Shown one piece after another: positions 50,550 through 63,800 of a DNA stretch of 64,000 nt (position 1 is the first letter of the stretch; the number at the start of each line of letters is the position of its first letter). The notes below the pieces were generated by a model. It saw only the letters and a list, made by a program, of their open reading frames with translations, was not told where the DNA came from and made no database searches. Source of the stretch: Lichenostomus cassidix (Eukaryota > Chordata > Aves > Passeriformes > Meliphagidae). Where the stretch lies: NCBI GenBank assembly GCA_008360975.2, contig CM039199.1, positions 1,752,530 to 1,816,529 on the forward strand, given 5' to 3'. The translations under genes and the position numbers were made by a program.

Positions 50550-53500
50550 TTGAGATTCAGGTACATAACAAGCCCCTGGTTTTTGCTGCAACTCTAGAGG
50601 ATCTGGGCAGAAAATCCCAGGTGTTTGGTCTCAGGCAGTCCTTGAGCAGAGATCAGGAGCAGATCATGGTTGGGCAGATCATGGTTTGGTACCCTGGCTC
50701 CAAGGTTTGTGCCCCAGTTTGGGAAAAGCCTGGTGCTGCTGCAGGAGGGGTGGGAGGCATGGGCAGCCAGTCTGGCCTCACAAGGGCTGTCTGTGTTTCT
50801 GTGCATCTGGGTGTGCTTTACAAGTGCTGTCGTGACAAGACCTAGATTTCTTTGATTAAAATGCAGAATTGAAACAGGAAGGTGGAACTCTTTGAGCTCA
50901 AACCCATTATTAGCAAAGAATATTCCCCAGTGACTTTGTCAGCATCACTTCCCATGTGGGAAGTTTTCCAGCCTGTTTGAGAGCCCCTTCAGACATCCCT
51001 CTGGAGCTGGCCATGGAGTACTTTAGGGCTGTGTAGTTACTGATGTCATTTATTGATTCCCAACTGGATGGGCTAGGGAGTCAATATTGGAACTAAACCT
51101 TTGGCTGTGTGTGTTGAAGCAGGATTGAGTTCTTGCAGGGTCTGTGAGGATGTTACACATGCCTGCAGCCCCTTCCTGCTGACTAAAGTGCCAAGATTCC
51201 TGGCAGAGAGGGGAATTTGGATATTCCCTTCTTCACTTCCCTCTGGAAAGCTTTACCGCATTCCTTTTTACTAAATCAAGAGGTCCTTTAAAAAAAAAAA
51301 GAAAGAAAGAAGTGCTGTCAAATGCTCCCAGTGTACAGCTATAGGAGTTACATTTATGGAATATGTTCTGTTTAACAGCTGGATTAAATAAATCGTTTGA
51401 TGTGCAGTATTGGAGGACTCTGCACTCTCAAACCAAGGGCAGAAGCAGCTCAATGACTGAAGAATTGTCAACATCTTGTGCAATCCCACTAAGTGCTTCT
51501 TCTCATTGATCTGCAGCTTCATTGTTGACAATTAAATCCCTTTCAGCACAGAGGATAAACATTTTTAACAGGAGGTAGCAAAATCTTTTGTCCTGAATGA
51601 TTTTCTTCTCTGTTTCATAATTAAGTACAAAGTGTGTCACCAGCCTTGCTGTTCACTGGTGCTAAATACCTGCTCACTGTGGAGTAATTGCTATCAGCAG
51701 ATGACAGAGCTGCAAGGAGCTCTGCCTTCGAAGGCATGTTCTTCATTTGCATAATGAAACGCTTTGTTAGTGTCCTTGGAAATTAGGATGAAAGATGACT
51801 GTGTGCTAAAAATGAGAGATTGTTTTTAGCAAATTCAGTGTATCCAGTACAGCAGCTGAGCTGCTCTGGGGCCTGTTTGATGCTTGTTGGCTGCTGCACC
51901 CACAGCCTCCCTGGCAGTAACAGCTTCTGGCACCTGCCTCTGCTTATCCAGATATTGCACTGACCAATGTCCAATCAATATGAAATGGACAATCAGGGCT
52001 TCAATCTGATTCATTATTTCAAGCCCTGTAAAGTGCTTGTTGGAGTGAACATCCCAGAGCTGGTGATCTGTGGGGTAGGTCTGTCCTGCATTCCATGGCT
52101 CCAGAGATGTGCTGAGGGTTTGTATTGGTTGGGACAGTTTGTGCCAACTCCCCACTTATCCATGGTAAAGTTGGAGAAGATGGTTTTAAAAGATCTGGGG
52201 TTCTATCTTGCATGAAGAAGTTCAGAGAAATTTTGAGTTAGGCAGAGGTGGTGTTGTCAGAAGAGTTCAACTTACCAAAGTAGTGAAAAAAATTAACACT
52301 ATTTTAAAATTAAATTATTAAATACTTCTTTGGTAGGCTGAATGTTCAGCAAAACACTGAAAATGTGTATAATTTTCCTACTTGTGCAATAAGGACTTTG
52401 AGCTTAATCCAAAACTTTCCTCTGAGAAAAGTGTAAAATTCAGTGTTGGTTCTGAGCTTGCCTCTGAAGTTGCCTGAGGCTGGGTGTGGAGAGGCTGAAT
52501 CCTAACACAGACAGAAATAGGAGTGGCAGGACATGACAGCCTCATTTCTGGATGACACTCCGGACCTGGACATGGAAAAGTTTGATGATTTTATGTTTAG
52601 AAGAAAGTTTGGCCACTGTAGGTTTGACATCATCCTGCAGGGATGTGCCTAAGGGGATTTCATTCCCTGAGTGCCTCAGGTCAGGGATGCTCAGGACACT
52701 GAGGACTGGCCAGGCTGGGGGTGGCCATGGGACACCCTGTGCTGGCTCTTGGCATCTCCTGTGCCCTTTGGTGCAGCCAGACGTGGTGAATCCATCTGCA
52801 AACAGCTCCTGGCCAGGCAGACTGAGAGGGCTCTGCACTGATGAATCTCTGGGAATATCACGTCTGTGGAATTCCGACAGGGCTTTTTTGTCTGTGGAGA
52901 ACAGCTGGGCATCGTATTGTGGCTGTGATGTTCCCAACTGGCCACCCCTGGCAGACCTTTAACTCTTTGGGACCACCCAGATGGGACAAAGGAGCCAAAA
53001 CACAGAGTTTAGGTCAAAATTCAGTGGTTTGCACATTAGGAAGAGAGATAGTGATAGAAAGCTGCATATTACCTGTATTTATTATACAAATCCATGTCTC
53101 CAGAGGGAAGTGCTTGCTGGGTCTCCCAGCTGTAAAGTCTCTCTGGTCACCTGAGTCACCTGGGTTACTTACAGGTGTCCCCAGGGTGGCCTTGGCTGCT
53201 CCCTGGTGTGGTGGAGCCAACCCAGTGCTAGTCACACACACAGCAGGGCTATGTGAAGGGGACTGCAGTTCTGTGTCTTGGGTTTGTGTGTAAAGTGAAA
53301 AACAGAGGAATTTGAGATTTAAGGCACATCAAAGGGTGCAGGAAAGGAAGATAATGGAAGCTGCATTTCCTGTCTGGGAAATGTTCCTCAGCATCAAGTT
53401 ATGCCTTTATTCCTCTTTCAGTGAAAGACTGGCTGCTGCTGGATGCAATATCAACCCAGTGGAAAAAGGGAATCCTTTGTTAGTGTGGAAGTTACACCAC

Positions 53501-55526
53501 AGTCACTGCTCTCCTGAATCCCAGTGCAGTAATTCCACTTTATCCAAAACAGAGTGTGGAGACAGCCAGCAACTAAAGTTAGCCTGGTGCTTCCTTAGCT
53601 GTTGGGTGGAGATGAATTCCTCTGATAATAAACAATCTCAGAAAGTTGGGCTGTCTGTGTCATAGTGACATTAAGGGCTTTTTTCCCCAGAGTTCTTGCA
53701 CTGAGCCAGTCAATCAGGGTAGGAAAAGAGCAATCTTGTCTGTGTGACCTTGAAGTGCTGTTGATGAAGACTGGAGCCCTCCTCACAAAACCTGTGATTG
53801 GTGGCGTTTATCACTGAGGGGGGAGTTCAACTCCCCAAATAGATACAGTGGGATGGAGAATTGGTTCTGATTTATACATCAGCATTATCAGCCAGGCAGG
53901 GCTGTGTGTGCTGAGACTCCAGGACAGCTGGCACTGGGCTGGGGCACAGTGTGGGTGCTCTGGTGTTAGACTGGGAGAGGGAGAACCCAGGGGCACGGCT
54001 GGTGGGAGACTTTGGGAATAATATTTATTTTCCTGCATGCATCATCTTCAAAATGCAGACTCACTGGGATGGTGCTTGGGGGCTGTGCAATGGGGATGTG
54101 AGCAGCAGCAAAAAATACCCAGGAGACAGTGCAATTCCCAGCCCTTTTCTCCTGAGGAGGAGGAGCAGATCCCCAGCACTGAGCTGTGCTGAATAAATCT
54201 TACATGTGAAAGAGACTAAAAATACCAAAAGAAAGGATTTAATGAATGCACTGAGCGCAAGGTGTTCCCTGTAGATTTGGAAACCTGCAGGATTTCCAGA
54301 CCACCTGCTAGAGCCATGTATTAGGACATTTCTAGTGACAGGCTTGAGTCCTCAAAGACATTGTGTAAAAAAAAAAAAACAAAAACCACCCAAATCTTGT
54401 AAGTCATACACCCATAAGGACTTGGAACATAGATCCACCTATTCCTGGACAAACTATTGCTGATTTCTCTCCTCCTTGGGAACCTGCCTTAACACACGTG
54501 TGAATCACACTCTGTCTAACTTCTAATAATGTTTGATCAAACAGGTTTGATCCAAAGAATGAACGCAAACAAAGTTTCCTTTGCTTAGAACCTGCAGTTT
54601 ATTGCAGTGAGATAGACCTTGGGCATATGGCAGAGGAATTGTTTTTATCCCTCTGCAGTCCCACTCTTGCCCCTATAATCTTCCAATCCAAGTTGGTGGA
54701 GGAGCCTCTGTGCCTGCTACAGGTACCCCAGAAGTGATTAAAGTAGATCCTCATCAGATAAGCCTGTTTACTTTTTCCCCCCTCTTGCTTCCTTTTTCTC
54801 CTCTTTACCTCCCTTTTGCCTCCCATTATCCCCTTTTCCCCCCATCTTCTGTCTACACACTGTGATAATCCTCTGCTTTACCAGGTTGTTCACCCTTGCA
54901 CAGGACTTCTAAAACACTTAGTGAGAGGGTACCTGGCATGGTTTATTTTTGATCTGTTAATGCAGTTAAACCCAAATGTTGGTGACACATGGCTTCCAGG
55001 CTGTCTCCAGTGATGTGAAGGTTGGCAAACGTGTGCCCAGGCCATGGCTGGCAGAGTTCACTCCCCATCCTCTGAATTTCACTCCTTTACTTCAGGCTTT
55101 GCACAAAGGAGTTGTCAACAATTTTCTCTGAATGGATATTATTTTATTATATATTTAGTCATTTTACCCCTTAAAACAGGCACAAGAAGGAGTAAAGTTT
55201 TTCTGTCTTGGGGTTATTTAGAACACTGGACACGTTTAATTCTGAGCTTGTCTCAAGCCCTTCAAACCTTGCATGTTTCCCTTAGGCTGCATTTCTGTAG
55301 TTGCTGAAGGTGTAAGTGCAGCTGTCAAGTTGCTGTGCAATATGGCCCTAAAAGGTGCTCCTGATCCCCCATCTGAAAGGCATCACCTTTCCCAGTTGTG
55401 GGTCAGCAATGTTCCCTGGATTTGTTCCAAGGGGTGCCATGGATCAGATCCACGCTGGCAGAAGATTTGGGGAGTGATTCCAATGGGAAATTGCTGTGGA
55501 GCCCTGTTGGGCAAAATTCCAATGTA

Positions 55527-55630
55527 CAAATTTTACAATATTCATATAATAATTACAATTTATTGAAAATTTGTTATAAATATTATAATTATTATATGAT
55601 TGTTATAATAATATTCATTATTTTTAAAGA
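55527..55630. repeat. AT-rich low-complexity block
   Basis: About 100 bases of almost only A and T with irregular TATTATAATTATTATA words, just upstream of a CR1 copy. Confidence 0.85.
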
Positions 55631-55721
55631 TTTTGAAAATAGAAGTAAGTCATTCCATGACAAGCCAAACCAGGATTCCCACCAGTGTGTGTTTTAATGC
55701 TTAGATCTTGTGTCGTGGGGA

Positions 55722-56120
55722 AGGGTGTGGAGCCCCAGGAGCAGCTGAGGGAGCTGGGAAAGGAGCTCAGCCTGGAGCAAAGGAGGCTCAGGGGGACCTT
55801 GTGGCTCTGCACAGCTGCTGACAGGAGGGGACAGCCAGGGGTCAGGCTGAGCCAGGGAACAGGGACAGGAGGAGAGGGAACAGCCTCAGGCTGGGCCAGG
55901 GGAGGCTCAGGGTGGACAGCAGCAGGAATTTCCCCATGGAAAGGGTGGTCAGTTCCTGGCACTGCTGCCCAGGGCAGTGGTTTGGTCAACAACCCTGGAA
56001 GTGTTCAAAAAACACGTGTATGTGGTGTTTGAGGACATGGTTTAGTGGTGAACATGGTGGTGGTGCTGGATTGAACTTGGTGGTCTTAAAGATCTTTTCC
56101 AACCTTAGCCATTCTGTGAG
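55722..56120 (+). repeat. CR1 LINE 3' fragment (sense), longer copy
   Basis: About 400 bases from gagcagctgagggagctgg through caaaggaggctcaggggg and the ORF2 end to ttttccaaccttagcc and an attctgtgag tail. It ends 300 bases before AUTS2 exon 7. Its 5' part is close in sequence to the copy at 59600. Confidence 0.93.
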
Positions 56121-56421
56121 AAGGCACAGAGCTGCCGTGGAGTTTGTTCCCTGAGTGGGTCGGTGAGGGAGTGATGATGAATAACACCGATGGAGAGCAG
56201 CAGCACTAAGCAGGGTCTCTCTTCTCTGCCGGGTGGTTTGTTTTGAGGAGAGTTACTGGACTGAGCATGAGAGGCAGATGGATTTGATTTGGTGTCCCAT
56301 TGGCCTGGACAGTTCTTGATGGAAACAACGTGGAGCTGCCCAGAGCCTGCCTGGCCCAGCAGTGACTTTGTGTTTGCCCGTTTGCCTCACGTTCAACCAT
56401 TTTCTCTCTCTGTTGTTGCAG

Positions 56422-56917
56422 ATAAAGAGTTAGGAGTCGGCGCTCTTGCTGACAATGACGACCCTGGTGCTAGGGGCCCGGCTGTCCCCAAAATATCAGG
56501 ACTAGAAAGGAGCCAAGAGAAGAGCCAGGACAGCAGCAAAGACCCCATCCTCGAGCCCGTGGTGCCTAAAGACCCGTGTCCTCAGGTGACGCCGCCGCCG
56601 CTGGAGCCTCCTGCCGAGGGCCGCTGCCCCAGCCCCGCGCTCGCCCCGCGCCCCGAGCCCTCGGCCCCTCCGCCCGGCCCGGCCGCGCCGCTGCCCCCTG
56701 CCCCCGAGGAGCCCGGCCGCCCTGCCGCCGGCCAGCCCTCCGTGCAGCCTTCTGGCCAGCCCTCCGGCCAGCCCCCGGCCGGCCAGCACCCTCCGCGGCC
56801 GCAGTCGCCGCTGCCCCCGGCGCACCCGGCGCTGCCTGCCGTGCAGCCCCACCCGCAGAGCCTACAGCAGCCGCTCTCGGCCTACAACAGCAGCAGCTTG
56901 AGCCTCAACAGCCTCAG
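56422..56917 (+). CDS. AUTS2: AUTS2 exon 7 (496 nt, Pro-rich region)
   Basis: After a TGTTGTTGCAG acceptor the exon reads (G)AT AAA GAG..., that is DKELGVGAL, then KISGLERSQEKSQD and PVVPKDPCPQV, and ends LSAYNSSSLSLNSL plus AG before GTAGGT. From memory, human AUTS2 has KISGLERSQEKSQD and LSAYNSSSLSLNSL at the same places, so the ends are strongly conserved. The middle (about 56590-56850) is a Pro/Ala/Gly-rich stretch, extremely GC-rich and different from the Gln/Pro-rich human sequence. It includes a short GQPSVQPSGQPSGQPPAGQ repeat at 56730-56786. This is part of the first Pro-rich region, linked in the literature to cytoplasmic Rac-pathway signalling. Phase in 1, phase out 2. There is no Met codon in the exon, so it cannot start translation itself. 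Confidence 0.96.
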
Positions 56918-58397
56918 GTAGGTGCATGGAGGGGCTGCGGTGCTGCACCGAGCCTGGGGGAATTCCATACGGGACAGAAGTGACAGCGCAGCCCATCCCA
57001 GCCCTGGGAAATAACGGGGGCTTTGTGCATTTAACCTTGATCGCTACCCTGAGATGAGCCAGGATCGCTCCCTCTGGGACCAGTGATCCCAGAACTTCTG
57101 GGTATTTTATGTTTGTTTGCTTTGGATTTTCCTGCTTGCCACACTAGGGTTTTTGGAGGGGATTTTACACAGTATAGATCAGGGGAAGGACAATCCAGTT
57201 CCCCAGCTGCTCTCTGAAGGCTGTTTTGCCCTCCCATCCCTGTAAATACCTGATTTCTCCAAGCACTGCCATGCCCCAGAGCAGGGAGCCCTCGAGCAAG
57301 GTCTGGCTGGTGACAGTCCAGCAGCAGCAGTCACACCAGGCACTTCCCAGCTCTATGTTTTCCTGCACTGCTGACACCTTGCAGGCTTCAGGGTTTTTCT
57401 CTCAGCTGGCCACGGTGAGATCAGCCTTACCTTTTATCAGGGGATAACAAAGGTGAGCAGTGTTGAAACACTTAACACTGCAGAGGCTAAACACCATGTG
57501 CACAGGAACCCGTGATGTCCCTGAGTCAGGGACCTCAGGTTTCCCCTACTCTAAGCTGAGTTGTTGTTCTCCAAATCTGAGCTCGCAGCAGGCAGATGTG
57601 ACCTTCAAGATCTGGTGAAGCAGCATTGTGGTTGCTTCATGGTTTGACTAAAGACTGAGAGGTGTTTAAGACTTGGATTTATTTTTAACCAAGCTGGTAT
57701 TACTTGTCTTTAAAAGTCATTGCAACAGAAGCAAGTCATTACTTGAAATAAAGACAAGGAGAATTAAGCCTTACATGAATGTATTTTAAATATTCATTGG
57801 TAGGAAGTGAAACCTGAAAAATTGCAACAAGTGTAATCACAAATACTTCTTTTGTTGGCTTGTCTTATCTCATTTTATTGTGGGGATAGAGAGGGGCATT
57901 ACCTGTACAATAAGCATTAATCTATTGTTGCCTTCTCAACTTCCATTTCACATTTTCTGCAGTCTTTCAACATACTAATTCACAGCCAAAAAAAAAAAAA
58001 TTGAACTTCTATTAATGCAGTGATTTGGAGCTTCATTTGCCTGAAAACATGAATCAGGAGCAGTCATGTAGAAAGGACTGATAATTAAGTAATGAATGCA
58101 CAGGGCTGATTACTCCTTTGTGTTTCACCCCTGTGTTGTTTTGGGACAACACTAACCTCTTACAGAGAGAGAAACGTGGCTCGGGTGTGCAGGGACCACA
58201 GGAAGTAAAAGATAACAGAGAAGGTGCAGCAGGTGGTTGGAGAAAGGAGTGTCACAGCGGTGGGACTGGAAATGGTGACTTGGATTTGTGACCCATGAGT
58301 TACCCCCGTGCTGTTTGATGTGAGGAGCTGCTGGGGTGGTGCGGTGGAGCTTTTCTCTCTCAGTCCAAGCCCTAATTGCTTCCCCTGTCGTTCACAG
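56918..58397 (+). other. AUTS2: AUTS2 intron 7
   Basis: About 1.5 kb with GTAGGT donor and TTCACAG acceptor. No repeat copy or gene is visible; it has an A-rich run near 57988 and an AT-rich part around 57640-58020. Confidence 0.92.
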
Positions 58398-58651
58398 CAG
58401 CAGCAGGAGCAGCACCCCTGCCAAGCCCCAGGCGCCTGCCCCGCACATCTCGCACCACCCGTCGGCGTCGCCGTTCCCGCTGTCCCTGGCCAGCCACAGC
58501 CCCCTGCACAGCTTCCCGCCCGCCCTGCAGCCCCCAGCTCACCCCCACCACCCCAATATGTTTGCCCCTCCCACGGCTCTGCCCCCGCCACCCCCGCTGA
58601 CGTCAGGGACGCTGCAGGTTCCAGGACACCCAGCTGGTAGCACTTACTCAG
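58398..58651 (+). CDS. AUTS2: AUTS2 exon 8 (254 nt)
   Basis: The exon continues the Ser run (…[15 protein letters not shown]), then [34 protein letters not shown] and [16 protein letters not shown] before a GTAAGA donor. Each block has a near-identical counterpart in human AUTS2 as I recall it. The acceptor lies in a run of CAG triplets (cacagCAGCAGCAGG), so starts at 58398, 58401 or 58404 all keep the frame and differ by one or two Ser; I chose 58398 as the first AG after the pyrimidine tract. The Met of PNMFAPP (ATG at 58558) is the first in-frame Met after exon 6, a possible start for short isoforms. Phase in 2, phase out 1. The region is Ser/His/Pro-rich, likely disordered, in front of the His-X repeat. 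Confidence 0.96.
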
Positions 58652-59054
58652 GTAAGAGCTGTGGCCCTGGCATGGCTGGGTGGGAAACTGCGTCTCTGGG
58701 TTTAGGCAGAATAATGGGGGTTTGGGCCTTCTGGTGAGGGCTGTTGGTGGGGACAGGCTGTACTCACTGCTGGATGAAGTGATGGCAAAGCCAAGAAAAC
58801 ACCTAGACATCCCCAGTGACATTCCCTCTGCCCTAGGAGTGACTGCTTGTGGAAGGGGTGGTTTTCCTGGGTTTGTTTCACTCAACCCACAGTGAAAACA
58901 CAGCTGAGTTCACCATGTGCCCACACAGGATCTGTGACCCCCAAGGCAAAGGTGTTCCTGCACTTGTGGTGTGTGCCCAGGGGAGCTTCCCTGGCTGTAA
59001 GGAGGGTCTGTGCTGGCTGTGCTCACAGCAGTGCTGAGCTCAGGGGTGTCCACA

Positions 59055-59231
59055 AGGTTTGGGTTGGAAGAGACCTCAAAGCCCATCTCAGTTCCACCCC
59101 CTTCCATGGCAGGGACACCTTCCACTATCCCAGGCTGCTCCAAGTCCTGTCCAGCCTGGCCTTGGACACTTCCCGGGATCCAGGGGCAGCCACAGCCTCT
59201 CTGGGCACCCTGTGCCAGGGCCTCACCAGGT
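59055..59231 (-). repeat. CR1 LINE 3' fragment (antisense)
   Basis: Reverse complement of the shared block, from tttgggttggaagagacc (the 3' end) to gggcaccctgtgccagggcc. Confidence 0.92.
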
Positions 59232-59599
59232 CACTGAGGGAAATAAAATGGAGCATTTGACTAACATCACTTTGTGTCCATGCACCAGGGTACTCATGTG
59301 AGCAGCACACTTGTTTGCTCACTCCAGTTTGCTCACCTATTTAGGGTTATGTCCATGTCTATAGATGCTCAGAGGAATATGAGAAGACACTTGGTGAGAG
59401 GGGAAATGGAGACTTTGTAACATACCAGGCCTTTGGGGAAGACCTGGAGGAGCTTTCTTGCCCTGGACTGTATCATGATTTACCACCAGGAAGTTTTAAA
59501 TGAAGCCTTGCTACAAACAGACAGCAAAGGAAGTGGCACAACGCCTGGAAAAGCCCCAGAGCTCACGAGAGATTGTTTTATTGTCTGTTTTCCCCTGTA

Positions 59600-60774
<1,175 letters not shown>

Positions 60775-60819
60775 TTTGACAAATATCCTACAAAAGTTGA
60801 CCCCTTCTACCGTCACAGT
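60775..60819 (+). CDS. AUTS2: AUTS2 exon 10 (45 nt microexon)
   Basis: The exon encodes exactly FDKYPTKVDPFYRHS between a CCCTTTGCAG acceptor and a GTGAGT donor. The same 15 residues occur in human AUTS2 directly after ...PTPAPPM and before LFHSYPP. The paralogue FBRSL1 has a diverged FDKYAPKLDSPYFRHS-type segment, which supports AUTS2 over FBRSL1. Phase 0 at both ends, so it could be skipped without a frameshift. It begins the conserved core of the AUTS2 family. The following exon (LFHSYPP...) is not within the window. Confidence 0.97.
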
Positions 60820-63800
60820 GTGAGTTTTATTGCTCTGTTTCCAACTGACTTCACTGCTTTTCTGTGGTGGGTTGGGATCACCACTCAATCAATGGCACAG
60901 TGTCAAATCTCTCCCTAATCATCACTCCAGGATTTACCATTATCGTCCTTGGTTGCTTTGGCTTTTGAAGGCTTGCATTCATGGTGCTTGTTTCTGATAA
61001 AGATGCAGTATCAGCTTTTCCAATCAAAAGATCTCTTGCTCACACACCATTTGGAGCCAGGTTTGATGTGAAAAGATGAGACAGAAGAGCTGACTGTTCC
61101 ACAAAGCAGGAGAGAGCAGTGATCCCATCACGGTGTTTCACAATTGTGCCACAAACCCTTAGGCTGATATTTTTGCTAAGAAACTTGAAATGAGCTGACA
61201 AACTATCGTACAAATCCTTCAGGGATAGATAATCTAATAGTTTTCCCAATCTTTCATATTTTGTTTGATAAAATCTGAAAACCTGTCTTATTATTCAGAT
61301 TTCAAAGGCTCATCTGATCCACTGGGCTTGTTATGTTTTGAAAGCTCTGTTTGATGACAGCAACATGAATCCAGCTATGCACTAGATGTGTTTACCTAAG
61401 CTACCAAAAATGTTATTTATCAAGATGAACCAATTTTTTTACTTCCACTTAAGTGTAAAGCTTCTGCTCCTAAGGGTTTGAATCTATTGATTCATTTGCT
61501 GCTGGACTCTGGTTTGTATTTTCTTCATCCTATTGGCAGAGGCAGGTGTCTGGCAAGAGTTTCTTAATCCAAGAGCAATATTTTGATGAGAGAAGGAGTA
61601 CTGCATCAGCACTCAGAAATCTGCAGAGCATTTGGCTTTATGTGTTGGTTTTGCTTAGAAGTGGAACTGGGCAAAAAAAAACTGGTTAAAATGTTGGTGT
61701 CTGGATTAACATCAACCCCTGCTCCCAGCCTGTCCTCCACCTGAGCAGCCCTGTTCATGTCTGGCACCTCATTTGAGTAGCTGTGGCTGGATGGGAGTGT
61801 TTGCAGGCCCAGAGCTCCAGGAGCACTGGGCAAACTTTCCCACTTCCACTCCAAAGGGTACTGCTGCTCACTTGCTCCAGTGTTAAATTGCACTCTGGTT
61901 TGCTGAGCTTCACATGGATTCAGAAGATGATAGATTGTCATCAGTGTGGCCTGTGGATCACAGCAGGAACACAGAACTGGGAGATAGCACATGGATTTTA
62001 GACAAATAGAGCACACAGGTTGGCAGTGTAAGATAGGAAGTGCTGCAGAAGTCTCCAGCTGTATCTGCTGTTCAAATTCAGTCAGATAATCTCTTAGAAA
62101 TCTGGGAGTTACCTGGATTGTAAAAGTCATGGCCTCACACCCTTCAAGGTCAGGAAAAGCTCCATGCTGTTCTCCCTTAGCCAGGGAACCCTGCTGGGGA
62201 CCAAGGCATAGATTGGTGCCCCTGCCTTCCCTGGGAAAGGTGTGTCCTTGGGAAAGGCTGCACTGTAGGACTGTGATCCCAGGGGATGCCATGGGGGCTG
62301 CACTGGGGTAGCGAGGCCAGGCCAGCCAGGTGTCCCCAGGTGTCCCCGTGGTTTGGGACTGTTCAGGGCACAGGTAATGGGAGCTGCCTGTAGCAGCTGC
62401 AGGTGCAGACAGCAGACCCTTAGCTGGGCTGAGGGCAAACCCACAGGGCAGGTGAAATACAAATACTGTCAGAATATGGCACTTCACACTTTTCCTAAGA
62501 ATGACAGCTTCCACTATAGATCCACACCAGGAACTCAAATACCTTAAAAAAAGTTGGCAGTAAGTGTAGGTGAACTTTATAGTCTATTTGAGACTTTAAA
62601 TCCATCTGCTTTGGAACAGGGAGTGCAGCTCATGTAGAAGCTAATGTTGAGTTTTAAATCAGCTTTCTCTCTTCTCTTTTAACACAGTGAGGCTTTGCTT
62701 TTACCTACAGCTGGTGCCAGGTCTAGTTTAGCATCACATACACCTGGCCAAGGGAAGCTGTGGTCACTGCATGGTTCCCCAGGGAAAGCTAGAAGGGAAA
62801 ACTGCTGCTCAAAAAAAAGGAATACTGGAGAATAAGGAAGCACTGACTGAAAGGTGTATTCGGAAAGCTGGAGGAATTTAACTGATGCAAATTAATCATG
62901 GAGTTACACTATTTGTATTTTTTTAATAATTTTGACCTTGAGGAAGGGTCACATTTAATTAACTTACCAGTTGTTATAAAACACTGATGAAAGAATTCCT
63001 TATTATTAGTCATAGCCAATAGAATACGAAGTATTACATCTTTTCCCATCACTTAGAATTAGTCCATTACACAGAGTATTAAAGACAGAAGACACTGGAG
63101 AATTTAAAGCACATTTTACTCATTAAAAGTTATTGTAAATGAGGACAAGTGTCTCTTAATGGTTTCTCAAATGCCTATAGTTCAGTATCAACTAATCTCA
63201 AAATGTTTTCTGCACCATTGGATGTAGCAGGTCCAAATTAAATAGAATTAAAAACAACAGCAGCAACGTGTTGTGAATGGAGGCTCAATACCAAGCTTTA
63301 AAACTGAGAAAATCTTCTGATAGCTCTGAAATGTTTTCTCAGCTTTCAGTAAATATAATATGGATAAATGACCTTGCAAGATAAGCTAGTGGAAGGAAAA
63401 ATTACGAAGAAAAGCATACATGTATGCCTGGCATAATCAAATCCATCACAGCTTTGTGGTACTGATTTACTCTGGGATGGGATTTAATCAGTGTTTTCCC
63501 ACCCCTCATGTCCAGTCTTTGACTTTGCCCAGTCCTGCTTCTGTTCAATTGGACATTAACTCATTTATTTTGATCTTAAAAGTAGCACACAGTAGCTTGA
63601 CTTTGCTCAGCCATGGTCAGAGGGGAATTGGTTTCAGCTAGAGAACCCCATAAGGTTTTTGGGTGGCAAATCCAGTGGAGTTGGCAGCCATCCCCTCCTA
63701 GATGCATCCCCTCTTTAATCCAGAGGTTTCATGGTGAGAATGGGTTTGGGGTGTGATGCTTTGAATCCCTGACTCCTACCAGAAACAAATTTAGTGTGAT

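Larger units (their letters stand above)
15561..56421 (+). other. AUTS2: AUTS2 intron 6 (about 41 kb)
   Basis: Starts with a GTAAGG donor and ends with TGTTGTTGCAG. It contains no exon or gene that I can recognise. The first 7 kb has no CR1; from 22.8 kb on it holds most of the CR1 fragments in the window, microsatellites and two 32-bp-unit minisatellites, listed separately. Between them lies unique sequence of mixed composition, with AT-rich blocks (for example 15740-16150 and 21420-21640) that resemble developmental enhancer DNA. Confidence 0.9.

Noticed and set aside
56289..56421. Open frame upstream of and continuous with exon 7
   Set aside because: It has a non-ATG start and crosses a good acceptor (TGTTGTTGCAG). 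The human protein switches at exactly this junction to the exon 6 residues, so this is intron.
58160..58885. 241-codon antisense frame over exon 8
   Set aside because: It is the reverse-strand shadow of a GC-rich coding exon.
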